This document shows, in pieces, positions 29,899-41,003 of a DNA stretch of 64,000 nt (position 1 is its first letter; the number at the start of each line of letters is the position of its first letter). The notes beneath the pieces are model-generated. The model saw nothing but the letters and a program-made list of their open reading frames with translations. It had not been told where the DNA came from and ran no database searches. Origin of the DNA: Botryococcus braunii (lineage: Eukaryota; Chlorophyta; Trebouxiophyceae); NCBI GenBank assembly GCA_002005505.1, contig KV908682.1, positions 20,172-84,171 of the forward strand, written 5' to 3'. A program made the translations under genes and the position numbers.

Positions 29899-32800
29899 TC
29901 TTGGTCTATCTTGCTGCTGTGCCCATGTCTCTCTCTCTCTCTGTCTGCTCCCTACTAGACATGAGCGCTGGGGCGCAGGCCCAGCAGCACACTCCCATGC
30001 ATGGCCCACACTTGCGTGGCTGGCACCACATTGTCCTTGGGCATCACTGATAGAGTTCTCACCGCTAACATTTCTCTCAGGCACTGAGCAGGTCCCACCC
30101 ATACAGCTCAACTCACTTGGACCATCTGCAGTCTGATCAGAGACTGCCCCCCTCTCATCTCTTACAAGTGAAGCAGGTCTCTCGGTGTCCTGCCCCAATT
30201 CCTGCACTTCCCCTGGTCCCTGTGACTCTGTGTCACCTTCAGTCATCCCCTCTCGCTCACAGCTCTCTCCCTTATCCTGTGCCAGCAGGATGTCTCGAGC
30301 CGCAGTTCGTTGCTCATAGCGTTGAGCCCGCGACAGTCCGTCCGGAGGCGGGATGGTAGTAGCCGGATGCGTGTTACGCAGTGATTGCTGTACTCGCTCT
30401 AATATCTGATGGTGTTGTCCTTTGTCCGCACTTCCTCGCGCCAGTCGTTGAATAGCGTCCAGAGCCCCGGACTGATCCAGGTCCGGCTGCTGCTCTCCCG
30501 TGCTTGCTTCGGGAGACACACTGAGAATGCCCTCCTCTTGAGAAGGCTTCCCCTGACTATCAGGCTCAGTTGCAGCCTGGTCAGGGGGTACCGGGAAGGA
30601 GCTGTCAGGTCTACTGCTGGAGCATGGGCTGCTGACAGTCTGATTCTGCATACTGCGCTGTGACAATGGCACCACTGGGTTGCTGCTGTGCAATGGCTCT
30701 GCTAAGTCTTCAGGGTACGAGAACTGCTGAGGCTGGTCAGGGAGAACAGCCATTCCCACCCGAGTAGCTCCTCGAATGTGTTCCACAAATTGAACATCTC
30801 TGCTCTCTCTCCAGATCCCCCCTCCCATATAGATACGATATGCCTTTGATACTGGAGAGTAACCAGTGAACATCCCAGCCACAGCCTTTGGTGCAAAGGC
30901 TCCCCTCTGCTGGTCAGGAACGTGCACAAATGCAAGGCATCCCCATGTGCGCAGCAAGGATACATCTGGCTTATATCCCATGAACATTTCGCAGGGAGAT
31001 AGGGGCCTGCCTGTGCTGGGTCCCATGTTTAGGAGGGTGCAGGCTGTCTCCAGGGCTTCCTTCCACATAAGAGGGCTTGCTGCAGCAAAATTGAGGAGGG
31101 TCCTGGTGCGCTCCTTGAGGGTTCTGTTGGCTCTCTCAGCAACTCCATTCTGCTGAGGGGTATATGGGGCAGATGTCTCCAGCTTAGTGCCCTGGGATGC
31201 ACAAAATTCTTTGAACTTGGCATTTAAGAACTCTGTCCCTCTGTCACTGCGGATGCACTTCACTGTAGTTTCCTTCTCAGTTTGCCAATACAGAATTAGG
31301 TCTCTGACAACAGCTCCAATTACATCTTTTGACTTCACTGGCAGCACTGCCTTCCACCCAGATGCCTCATCAGTTACAGTTACCCAAAAGCGTTCCCCAG
31401 TAATGGCTGCTGGTGATATGGGACCCACAGTGTCAATGTGGATTCTGTCAAGGGGTTTCTCAGCAGGTCTAGAGCTTTCTCCAAATGGGGGACGTGCATG
31501 CTTCCCCTCAATGCATGCTTCACAGTACTTAGGACACTTTTCACAGGGGGACATCAAGGTGTCTAGGCCAGTAACCAGTTGCTCACTGCTCAGGCGTTTC
31601 ATCCAGGGGTCTCCTGGGTGTCCCAATCTGCTGTGCCACAGGAAACGTTTGGCACAGTCGTGGCTTAGACCTTTGGAGCATTTCTTCTTCAAGGCAGCTG
31701 TCACTGAATAATGAACCTTCACTGGTGCTACTGGGAGACAGTTGTGGATATAATAGAGACCATTCTCTGGTTTCACAGGCATCTGCCAACCACTCGGTCC
31801 TGAGACAGCAGTGAAGGCTCCCAGTCTATCTGTACTGAACCAGATTCCATCACGCAGAGCAGCAGATACTGAGAGAATATTGGTGGTGGCTGAGGGAACA
31901 CACTGGACATGATGCAGCCACACTGGAATATGCTGAGAGGACATGAGACATACTGACCCAGTAGCAACAATACCCCCAGTGGCATCAGAGGTAGCAAGCA
32001 GCAGTGGAATAGGATGGTCATGTACTGTAGGGGCATGCAGCAGGGAAAGGTTGTTCACGAGATGTACAGACGCTCCACTGTCCACAAGCCACGACTGTTT
32101 GGACAGTTGGTGTTTACTGCCATCCAGCACATTATAAGATACCACATATGGCATACCTTCTGAGGGAGGAGAAGGTGGGCCTGGAGGAGGGTGCAGTAGT
32201 GGGAACGCTCCAGTGCCTGGGAATGCATGCTGTACGCTTGGAGGTGGCTGGGGTGCACTAGGAAACGGTCCTTGGGGCCACATGGCAGCAAGTTGCTGTA
32301 CAGCTGCCACCACATTGCGTTGTGTCTCTGCATCCCTTTTACGTTTGCGGCAGTCTCTCCAAAAATGGCCTTTCCTGTGGCAGTAGTTGCACGTGCCTCT
32401 CACTTCTCCCCTTGATTCTGAGTCTGCTGGCTGTTTGGAGGGATTGGCCCCGCTAGTGGACAGGGCTGGAGCAGTCTCTCGTAGATCAGGCATTGCCTTC
32501 ATCACCATGGCAGGCTGTTCTCCATCATCATTGTAGCCAGAGGCCTCTGCAGTGGTGGAAATGAGAGCTGCCAGATCATCCAGGGGGTAAGCTACTGCAG
32601 TGGGCAACAGCCCGGGAGGATTAGCTGCTGCTGGCAGTCCCTGCACGATCTGGGTGGCCACATGACCATCCAAGAGGTCATGTCCATTGCGTTTCAGGCA
32701 GCTTTTGAGATTTATCATTCTAGACACATACTGAGAGATCGTTTCTCCACGTCTCATCCCTTTTGACATTTCCTTCAGCCAGTCTGCATTCGCTTGAGTG

Positions 32801-33204
32801 TTGTAACCACCAACAAATTTCTTGCAAATAAACAGATATGCATCATATGCTGACGGCTTACTTGACACTTCTCCTAACCATTCCTCTGGAACTGACTCAT
32901 ACAGCAGAAGCATTGCAGCCGCATTATGGATAGTTCCAGGCATGGCTGACTGAATGGCAGGAAAGGAACCCTTGGCACTATTGGCAGCAGTGAAAGCATT
33001 GTCCCATACCACAAAATTTGTGCCATGACGGTCCAGTTTAATATGCACTTTGACTTGAGTGGCTATGACCTTGGGAAGTACATCTCCCTCGCCCTTTGAT
33101 GTGCTGGGTGTACACGGCTGTCGTGTGGGAGACGATGTAGATGCTTCCTCTGTTGTGGGCTCCTCCTCAGATGGCTCTCTTGATTTAGATCTCTTTCTCG
33201 CCAT
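29899..33204 (-). CDS. Copia C gag, protease and integrase (5' part of split gag-pol)
   Basis: Gag starts MARKRSKSRE at 33204. A CCHC knuckle (CNYCHRKGHFWRDC) is followed by protease LVDSGAS, the integrase HHCC region (FLWHSRLGHP..CEKCPKYCEAC) and the core with HIDTVGP, RSDRGTEF and QNGVAERANR. The open frame runs into the D LTR and stops there about 19 codons later, so the natural C-terminal half is 20935-22886. The linker before RT is Gln/Ser/Glu-rich. The start ATG is 11 nt downstream of the stop of a separate 174-codon ORF. Confidence 0.93.
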
Positions 33205-33215
33205 GCTGATGTTAC

Positions 33216-33740
33216 TCAGTCTGCGTTAGGTTCTGACCGCTGCGAGTCCCCGTCCTCGTCTCCGTTGTCTGTGTCCGTGCACCACTCCTCTGGGCTGAAT
33301 CCTTTTCTGCTGCCCAGAAAGGAAAGTAGGAAGTCCTCGTCAAGAGTGGCGAGAGCACACTCCACTGCTGTGTAGGCTGCCCTTTCTTCCCAATACTCGG
33401 GTTTGCTGGGTCCTCCGAGCTGTTGTAGGTGTCGTTCAAATAATGCTCGCGTGACGAAGCCTGGGTCCGCGTTGATGAATGAACACTCCCACGCAGTTAC
33501 TTTGTAGGCTGGGTAAACAGAGAATCGTCGTCTGAACCACAGAGGCTGTTCGACTTTGCCCAGTCCGTACGCGCGGCTAACAAAATCCTTCACTAGAAAT
33601 GCTCGTTCTTCTGGTGTCCTCGGTCCCGTATCTCCTCCAGCTCTCCTCAGGCTATCATATGTAGGTGGTGAAGGAGTTGGGGGAATAAAAGGTCTTTTAC
33701 TGCCGGTCAACATCCTCCCGCTCTGCTTCGTTCGTCCCAT
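33216..33740 (-). CDS. Extra 174-residue ORF upstream of copia C gag
   Basis: The frame starts MGRTKQSGRM at 33740, about 44 bp downstream of the PBS, and stops at 33216, 11 nt before the gag ATG in another frame. The protein is basic at the N-terminus, with a Pro-rich stretch near 20-30, a central region rich in aromatic and Arg residues (FRRRFSVYPAY, WECSF) and an acidic C-terminus. I recognise no family. Element D has no comparable ORF in its shorter leader. The tight spacing suggests leaky scanning or termination-reinitiation. It may be an accessory protein or an acquired host fragment. Conservation in other copies is unknown. Confidence 0.6.
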   Translation of the reverse strand: MGRTKQSGRMLTGSKRPFIPPTPSPPTYDSLRRAGGDTGPRTPEERAFLVKDFVSRAYGLGKVEQPLWFRRRFSVYPAYKVTAWECSFINADPGFVTRALFERHLQQLGGPSKPEYWEERAAYTAVECALATLDEDFLLSFLGSRKGFSPEEWCTDTDNGDEDGDSQRSEPNAD

Positions 33741-33783
33741 CGTAGGCTCGGAACATACTTTCAGTTGCCCAGCTCAAGAGTTG

Positions 33784-33797
33784 GTGGGCCCATAACC
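33784..33797 (-). promoter_or_regulatory. Copia C primer-binding site
   Basis: On the minus strand the 5' LTR is followed directly by GGTTATGGGCCCACC. This is complementary to the anticodon loop and 5' stem of initiator tRNA-Met, and the first 14 bases are identical to the PBS of D. Confidence 0.85.
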
Positions 33798-34527
33798 TGA
33801 ACAATTCTGGGCGTAATGTTCCCTGTATGTCCCGGCACGAAGGGTGTTAAGCTCGGTCGGGTCTCTTGCTGTGTGTCGGAGAGCAAGCAGAGCCCGACTA
33901 TGTGTTGGCACTTGTGGCAACTGATCAGAGATAAGCACCCGGAGTGCTCTTTCAGTCCCAAACAAGTCATTACATTGCTTCTTGCTCTCTCTCAACGCCA
34001 AGGAATTCAAACTACCTCTTCTAAGCATTGACAGATAGTTCGCATTACCATTGTTCGATGAGCCAAGCATTAGCAACATTCTAATACTCTTATCTAGACC
34101 TCTTCCTAATCAATTTGTCCATGCAAGTTACACTAAGATGCAGCACTTCACCGGTATGTCCCGGCACGAAGGGTGTTAAGCTCGGTCGGGTCTCTTGCTG
34201 TGTGTCGGAGAGCAAGCAGAGCCCGACTATGTGTTGGCACTTGTGGCAACTGATCAGAGATAAGCACCCGGAGTGCTCTTTCAGTCCCAAACAAGTGCCT
34301 TGCCCTTCATGCCTGCTGCCTATATCCTTTCTCGCAAGGACGCGTCAAATTGCATTACTCTCTCTCTCCAAAATGGAATCGGTCCAGAGCAATTATGGCA
34401 GAACTCTAGAGTTCTGCCATCCATTACTCTACCTCTAAGATTGTTCACATTGATTGCTATAGGGAAGCCTAGCCACTATTACTCTTCTGAGGGAAAGTCA
34501 CTAATCTGTTCCTTCACTATTATAACA
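33798..34527 (-). repeat. Copia C 5' LTR
   Basis: 730 bp, matching 20187-20916 with at least one substitution in the second internal duplicate (CCGGTATG here, CCTGTATG there). It contains the 145-bp internal duplication and the 26-bp palindrome. Confidence 0.95.
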
Positions 34528-34680
34528 GAGACCAATGGCATGTTTGGAAAGCTGAGGCTTGAGTTGAGCATCATATTGAACCATGAATGCCCAACCGATC
34601 AGAAAATCAATAGCCAAGTTGTCTATGATGAGGAAGGTAGCAATGTAGTACGCATCTTGCATGCATATCACAAGGTCTTC
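34528..34680 (-). pseudogene. Element A protease C-terminal fragment
   Basis: The fragment reads EDLVICMQDAYY..DNLAIDFLIGWAF and aligns with the protease flap-to-LIGWPF region of B. It lies between the C insertion (GAGAC duplication at 34528-34532) and the X insertion (CTTC at 34677-34680). It joins in frame to 45659 on one side and to 20186 on the other. Confidence 0.85.
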
Positions 34681-34850
34681 TGTAGTGAGCATTTGACCTT
34701 ACGTTCGAAAATTCAAATTCGAACTCGTTAGGGTGTTTAATAAGGCTTCTTGTATGGATTACGTTACGTAACGAATCCGTGCCTGATCCAGATTGGGTGG
34801 ACTACTTGAGGCACCCACCATCTTTGTCTAGCCAGAATTCCAGGCTTGAG
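34681..34850 (+). repeat. X terminal repeat, copy 1
   Basis: Starts TGTAGTGAGC and is identical to 44601-44758 for about 158 bp, then similar for about 15 more. Probably the 5' part of an LTR. Confidence 0.85.
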
Positions 34851-36248
34851 AGTTTTTGTTCAACTTAAACATGGTGATTTACCTTTATGACTCCTTGTAG
34901 AAGCTCAGGCGTAAGAAGCCTAGGCGTAAGAAGCCTTATTGTTTACATGAGCACGCTAGAAAGGAGATCTTAACTAGACAGGCCAGGTGCTAGGGGCAGT
35001 GCAGCCGACTTCAAGCAGCAAGCCGCCGACCAACACCCAGCGTCGTCACCTCAGTAGGAAGGTAATAGCCGACAGTGAGCTTAGGAAGCCCTGTCTCTCC
35101 CGAATGTAGCTTCGAGGTGTAGCTTTTTAGGGGACGCCCATAAGGCCCACTTCTCCTTAGGATTAAGCTCATTCCGGCGTGTAGTAGGTTGTTATAACCA
35201 CACACATTTGTAAAATGAACAGTTATCTCGCCTAATTCTCGTGGTCTTCCCTGTATGCTGTCTCAAGATCGTAAAGGACTGTGTCGCGCATAGCATCCGA
35301 ACGCTGCCGTTTGAGATAATTAGCACGGGAAACTTTGCTCATTCGCTAGGGAGCCTTCGTTTTGTACTCACCAGTAGATAAAGTGATGTTCTCTGTTTGG
35401 TTTGCAAGTATGTGCAGAGGAACACTCGCATAAGGCTTACCTAGGATCGACCGAGTTGCACGGAACCCAACCTTGTTCGCACTTAACGGAGTCAGTACCA
35501 CACGTTCAAGTCTCATAGTGCATTTCAAAATTGTTTTGATCACTTCGACCCCAGAAGCAGAGCTAGGCGTGCACGGACCGAGGTCGACACCGAGTTTTAT
35601 GTCGCTTGTCCGAGTTGTGAACACGTATTGCATGTGGGTGATATTGGCTTAAAAAAAAGAGGATTTTTGAAACAATTTGCATGTTGGGTTGGCACTAGAA
35701 GAATGATTCCACCATAATCGATCGCCATAGATAAGGTCGACGTGTGTGAAGTGATAAGTGCCGTTGTCGTCGAAAAGCCACACCCCTGCGTTCTGTTCAT
35801 GCTTGAGACAGTAAAAGAAAATAATTCGAACAGAGAAGCTTGACTAAATCTCGTGTGTTTGATTCCGTCAGGATTCCGTGCACCCCGAGCCTGTGATCTG
35901 ATCGAAACTTTGAAATGCATGCGCACTGAGTCGTTTGAGCTGTGGTCACTCTAAAAAACAACAAGGAAGGCAATTAAAGAAAGGTTAAAACTGTAAGAAT
36001 CGGTCACTGGTAGCCTGATCGGTGTTTAATTCCTTTGGTACATGTCTTGTATGCTTTGAAAATAAATCCAATGGTTCCTATGAGAAAATATTTGTAAATT
36101 ATCACGACTATCTGACTGTGTGAAGGATTGTTTTGGGGGGACAACCGGGAAGGCTCTGGTTCCCGTTGGGTTTTCCACTAGCGTCTGAGTGAGCTAATCC
36201 TGTTGCATTCAAATTCCATTAAGTAGCTTAGTAAGGGCTATTGCGCAC
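34851..36248 (+). other. Element B 5' leader/LTR region
   Basis: No domain-bearing ORF. An AATAAA occurs near 36060. A candidate PBS-like TATTGCGCAC precedes the gag ATG, at the place equivalent to the PBS of A. I did not find this region repeated downstream of B, which is unexpected for an LTR element. Confidence 0.4.
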
Positions 36249-39200
36249 ATGGATCCTTTAAATGATTCTGAAACTAGCCATCAGGGTACCACTCCTCCCA
36301 GGAGACCTAGAGCTCCTTTACCAACCACACCTACTCTGCCTCCCCGGGCGGAGCTTTTGCCTATTGTGAATAATGATGAGGCTTACCACGCATTTAAATC
36401 AGTACTTGGTCTTGTTGAATTAAACTGTGGGGTGCGAGAAGCAAATCGTTTTTCAGAAGCACTTAGCAATGTTGATCTTCCAGAAGGTTCATTGGGTATT
36501 GATAAAATAGCTCATGCGTTTGAACGTGTCTTGAGGAAGTGTCTTCGAGCTAGGAATGAGGAAGTGAGTGAAACAATAACTACAGCAACTGAGTCAGCAT
36601 TGAGGGCAGCGCTACAACACCAGCAAAATACAGCACAATCAGCGCAGCCAAGGACAGCAACTCCAGGCGACATTCACAACTTAAGACGAGTCGTTTCGGA
36701 CAGACTGCCTCCACTTATCAGAGGCATTTCAGCCATGAATTGGAGCAGACATGTCAGAGACGTACTAGCACGCGATGGAGCAAATCTTACAGAGGACGTT
36801 AAGCTGGATTTGGTCAAAAAGGCTGCGTATCTACATAAGGAGGTAGCCACCCTCCTCGATGCACACTTAGCAGGTAAGACCCTCGTAACTGTCACTGATT
36901 TCTTGCACGAAGTTCAACAACATTTTAAACCAGATCCAATAGGGTACATCGAGTGTATTCGAGCCAAAGCACAAAAAGATAATCAAACTGCCTCATCCTA
37001 TGTCAAGGAGTTGGAGGATATTGGTTTGTCTTTTTGGATTGGATACCCTACTTCTGAAGAGCAATTTGATGTGATTATTAACACCTTCTCGAAGCATCAC
37101 TACACGTATATTCGGCAGCAATTTGATGTGGCAAGGAGTACAGTGAGGAGGACGGCTGGAGCCAATTCAATCACATTTAGGGGTCTGATCACTTGGGCTA
37201 ACTCATCTGATTCTGCTTTCACCACTAACAAAATGCAGAAGAATTATGATAGAGGTGCAGGCAAAGCAGCTGGAGCACAAGGCCAGAATCAGCCCGGACA
37301 TGATAACCAAGGTAAGGGCCGGCGTGGCAGAAAGAACAAGGACAAGGGACAGGCCAATTTGGGCCAGGCAGCCAACGAGCAAGGCTTTGAAGAATATAAA
37401 TCATTCGTGTGTCAGCTGGACATTGACTGCAGCTCAGAAGATATCGAGATGGATTGTGCACTCTCCGAATTGGCAAACCAACATAAGGTACAATCACCCT
37501 CGGTACAAGTTCGCACTCCCTCTCGAGCAGATCAAAATGTTGTGGGATTCAGAGAGGTAATTCCTGTGTCTCGTGCTAATGCTCCTTACACTCCCATACC
37601 TAAACTCAGGGCAAGGAGTCGTGTGCATGCAACACTTGACGACGCAATGCAAGAACCTCAGGTTCCCCTGGTGCACTCAACTGCAGTCCATGTTCCCATT
37701 GATCAGGATGGCTTTATTGTTGTGAATAATAGTAAGAGGAAGCGTTTAGCTGTTCCTCCCTTGCCTGTAAGCAATGCCAAGTCACCTTCTTCAAAAGCTC
37801 TACCACCATCTTCAGCTCATGTATTTCCAGTGACACCAGTTGCGTGTGTAAATCCTCAATCACCCCTTCGGACACCGTTAGGTACAACACCGCTGCACAG
37901 AATAGCCCCTCAGGTAGGCTCGTCAATTCGTCCTAGACGAGAGGCGTGTAAGCCTTCAGCCCCAGCTGTAGCATCATCGCAAGTGAGGGTTGCGCATTCA
38001 CGGGCATTTTCTCCATCAGTCAGCGCACCAATGGCCTACCGTCCTCCCGGGTATTCACAAGAAGCACCTCCAAACCAGTCTGCAATTGCTGCAGCAGGGC
38101 AGTCATTACACCATGTACAGCCCATCTCAAATTTCAACTCTACGCCAGCTAATGCAGCGGCATTGCATGAGCCTGCAAGACAGCCTCCTCGTGCACCCAG
38201 AGATCCCAGGCCTAGGCCGCAGCTAGCAGCTTCCATAGCGCAGCAGCAGCCAGCCGTCACAGTTGAGCCACCTGTTGCATCAACCCCATTCGTCGCCGCG
38301 AGACGAGCTGTCAGCACTTCAGCTGCAGCACCGGATGCACCAATGCAGGCGAGCCCTTTATTATCTACACCATTAGGGAGAGCAGATGTGAATCCTCCCA
38401 TTGATTATTCAAACCCTAGGTATTTGAATGTTGACCCAACAGTGCCTCCTTTGCCTTATGAGCCTAGCAAACCCAAGGACAATAGACAACCACACTGGCC
38501 CCGTGAATTGCCTGATCCTATGGAATATGCTGGTTGGCACTGTGGACCACATCTCACACCTTCACTTGTGCGTGGTGAAAATAATCCTCCACGAGTTTCG
38601 AAGCCGTTTGTCCCTGTTTTAGAACATCCACCAAACATTGAGAATGAGGTCAACATGGCACGGTTTAACTCCACCTTGGACACCAAACTCGAACCCATAT
38701 GGAAAATAGAGAAGGGTGTTTTTAAGGCTGCCTCTGAGTCACCATTGCCAACTCATAGAATGCTTACCACTATGGATGTCGTGAATAACAAGCCCTATGT
38801 GAGAATGGTATCTCCTCAAGTACAATTGGCTGGAGACAATCTAGTAATTACTACTCTCACTCAAGGCCCTGGACAAATGCGCCCTGAATTATCTGCTTAC
38901 ACGGTGGACATTTCTGATTTACTTAACAGAAGGCCCCAGGAGCCTGTCTCCAGTACCGTGGGCGCAGGTGATGTTTCTACTCCATTGGAGAGCATGTTCC
39001 GTGAGGCACGCACGGCACAGCGGAATCGTGCGAATCGATATTACGATCTCTCATTTCAAGCACGCGCTGAAGATGCCGAGCTCTATTCTTTTCAGAAGTT
39101 CAAAAAGGGGGAGTGCAATTCTCTTTTATTACCTATACCTCCTCCTATGGAACCTCACCATCAGGTAAACATACCCCCTCCAATGCCACCTGCAGACTCA

Positions 39201-40289
39201 TCGGATATTTCTATTAATATGATGCAAGCACTGGGCCCCATGTCTGGGACCCCTTCTCCTGAAGAAGTTCAAGCCAATGCTGCTGGTAATCGTAGGCCTT
39301 ATAATGCTGAACCCTACAGACGTGATGACAGAAATCCTCACCCTGTAGCGCCTGCTCCCTACTTTAATTCACCTGAACACCGATTGGGACAGTGCATGTT
39401 AACCATCTCGTTGGCCGGTCTTGCGCAATTGAATCGAAACCCGGACTATGCACCTTTTATAGATTCTTTGGAAAAACTAGTGCGTCCGATGAATAAGGAT
39501 CTTCAACCTGTTGTATCTCAGCTTGCTCAGTGCATCAATAATATGGCTCTTGAACAGAACCTGCCTTTGCGTTGCGTAGTGCCCGATCAGGACCAGGCAC
39601 AGGGGGGTGGGGCACCAGCTTTTGTTTCTAACTTTGATGCAGGCCCTTCGGCCACTATTCTAGTTGGAGATGTACATGAGATCCCCATCTGCACTTTGCT
39701 CACTCCAGCCATGCAGCTAGCGGAGCCCCTGCCTCTGGAACAACAGATTCCGTACTTACAAGCAGCACTAATGCGGGCGGAAATCTTCAACATGCCTACG
39801 GCATCTATGCCGTCGTTCGAGTTCAGCCACATGGATAAGACTGGCAAGCCTCTTTCTCAAAAACTCATTGCTCACTTTGACACTGGTTGCAATGTCAATT
39901 TGATGAGTATGAGGGCGTTCAAGAGAGATAGACATGCATTCAAACCAAGTCAAATTAAAAAGATCAAACCATTTCGTGTAAACCTTGCAGATGGTAAAAC
40001 GCAAACCATGACTTGTGAAGCACTGCAAGATGTTCCTTTTTGCATTGATCTTGCTTGGTATAGTGCATCTTTGTTCATTGTTGAAAATTTAGCAACCGAC
40101 TATTTGATAGGTTGGCCCTTCATGCTCAGATATGATGTGCAGTTGAAACCACAACAAGCTGCTTTTGCAATTGGCATCCCCAGGTCAAATGTCTTTAATC
40201 CTGATCAGTTGCACCCCAAAAGGCTTTATCAAGTTAGGGATTTGGAGTTCACTACGAAACAAGTAGCTCTAGGTGTAGTCTCCGACTAA
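36249..40289 (+). CDS. Gypsy B gag-protease, 1346 residues
   Basis: The N-terminal ~350 residues align with the gag of A (HFKPDPIGYIECIRAK against LFKPDHIGYLAALRAK). A basic GRRGRKNKDKG stretch near residues 357-367 takes the place of a zinc knuckle, and I see no CCHC. A long Pro/Ala/Ser-rich middle follows. The aspartic protease has FDTGCNVNLM with DTG at 1211-1213 and the later YLIGWPF. The ORF ends in TAA at 40287-40289, at the same point where A has TAG, with pol starting at once downstream in the same frame here. The start at ATGGATCC is the first Met after the leader. Confidence 0.9.
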   Translation: MDPLNDSETSHQGTTPPRRPRAPLPTTPTLPPRAELLPIVNNDEAYHAFKSVLGLVELNCGVREANRFSEALSNVDLPEGSLGIDKIAHAFERVLRKCLRARNEEVSETITTATESALRAALQHQQNTAQSAQPRTATPGDIHNLRRVVSDRLPPLIRGISAMNWSRHVRDVLARDGANLTEDVKLDLVKKAAYLHKEVATLLDAHLAGKTLVTVTDFLHEVQQHFKPDPIGYIECIRAKAQKDNQTASSYVKELEDIGLSFWIGYPTSEEQFDVIINTFSKHHYTYIRQQFDVARSTVRRTAGANSITFRGLITWANSSDSAFTTNKMQKNYDRGAGKAAGAQGQNQPGHDNQGKGRRGRKNKDKGQANLGQAANEQGFEEYKSFVCQLDIDCSSEDIEMDCALSELANQHKVQSPSVQVRTPSRADQNVVGFREVIPVSRANAPYTPIPKLRARSRVHATLDDAMQEPQVPLVHSTAVHVPIDQDGFIVVNNSKRKRLAVPPLPVSNAKSPSSKALPPSSAHVFPVTPVACVNPQSPLRTPLGTTPLHRIAPQVGSSIRPRREACKPSAPAVASSQVRVAHSRAFSPSVSAPMAYRPPGYSQEAPPNQSAIAAAGQSLHHVQPISNFNSTPANAAALHEPARQPPRAPRDPRPRPQLAASIAQQQPAVTVEPPVASTPFVAARRAVSTSAAAPDAPMQASPLLSTPLGRADVNPPIDYSNPRYLNVDPTVPPLPYEPSKPKDNRQPHWPRELPDPMEYAGWHCGPHLTPSLVRGENNPPRVSKPFVPVLEHPPNIENEVNMARFNSTLDTKLEPIWKIEKGVFKAASESPLPTHRMLTTMDVVNNKPYVRMVSPQVQLAGDNLVITTLTQGPGQMRPELSAYTVDISDLLNRRPQEPVSSTVGAGDVSTPLESMFREARTAQRNRANRYYDLSFQARAEDAELYSFQKFKKGECNSLLLPIPPPMEPHHQVNIPPPMPPADSSDISINMMQALGPMSGTPSPEEVQANAAGNRRPYNAEPYRRDDRNPHPVAPAPYFNSPEHRLGQCMLTISLAGLAQLNRNPDYAPFIDSLEKLVRPMNKDLQPVVSQLAQCINNMALEQNLPLRCVVPDQDQAQGGGAPAFVSNFDAGPSATILVGDVHEIPICTLLTPAMQLAEPLPLEQQIPYLQAALMRAEIFNMPTASMPSFEFSHMDKTGKPLSQKLIAHFDTGCNVNLMSMRAFKRDRHAFKPSQIKKIKPFRVNLADGKTQTMTCEALQDVPFCIDLAWYSASLFIVENLATDYLIGWPFMLRYDVQLKPQQAAFAIGIPRSNVFNPDQLHPKRLYQVRDLEFTTKQVALGVVSD

Positions 40290-41003
40290 TTGTGCGCAGA
40301 TACATCCGAATCGCCCATGAGAATAATCTTCGAGTGCTTGTGGAGTGATCCTGAGTATCAGCACCGGTTGCCAGCAACCCTCTGGACTTTTGATGAAGCA
40401 CAACAGCTAATCCGGAGCAGTAAATGTGATTCAGCCTTGCTCCCCTTTAGCCTCTTATATAGAGACCAGACGGCAAGCCTGGGTAACCCCGGTCCATCTT
40501 CTGACTCACCTATTTCTAACTTGATCTCCATGCATGAAATTGATGTAACTGATCTCTCTCTTTTTGAAGATGAAATTCCTTGTTTATGTGAAGTTGAAGC
40601 ACACCCGCAACAATTACCCGAAGATGAAGACAAACGCAAAGATATTGAGAAGTTGCTGTCTGAGTTTTCACATTTATTTAGCACAAGCAAGGAAGATTTG
40701 GGATTAATCAAAGACCCACACATTAGCCACAAAATAGAAGTGAAACCGGATTCAGAACCTCCAACTAGATTTCGCAGTATGTCTTCATATTCGGAAAGAG
40801 AGAGAGAGTTCATGTTGAAAGAAGTAGAAATGCTCTTAAAACTTGGTATAATTAAAGAATCTACTTCTCCTTGGATCTCAGCTCCAGTGATTGTTCGTAA
40901 ACATGATTCAAGTCTAAGGCTTTGCATAGATTTTAGACCCCTGAACCTGTGCACTGTACCTGATCCGTATCCTCTACCTTTGATTGAAAACATGTTGCGT
41001 TGA
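40290..41003 (+). pseudogene. Gypsy B pol, RT N-terminal part ending in premature TGA
   Basis: In frame with gag-protease after its TAA. It includes LRLCIDFRPLNLCT and DPYPLPLIENMLR of the RT fingers, then TGA at 41001-41003, where A has a Lys codon. The next segment continues in the same frame. There is no ATG at the upstream boundary, so expression would need stop readthrough or frameshifting. The TGA looks like a disabling point mutation. Confidence 0.85.

Larger units (their letters stand above)
20187..34527 (-). mobile_element. Copia element C, interrupted by D
   Basis: A Ty1/copia retrotransposon with 730-bp LTRs (20187-20916 and 33798-34527), TG..CA ends and a 5-bp duplication GAGAC (20182-20186, 34528-34532). 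Internally it holds a PBS, a 174-codon ORF, gag-pol and a polypurine tract. Element D is inserted in the pol region (duplication TCTTG). C itself is inserted in gypsy A. The two LTRs differ by very few bases (at least one, around 34152). Confidence 0.95.

Noticed and set aside
40290..41003. Selenocysteine reading of the TGA at 41001 in B
   Set aside because: Element A has Lys there, so a simple nonsense mutation explains it; no SECIS-like evidence was looked for or seen.
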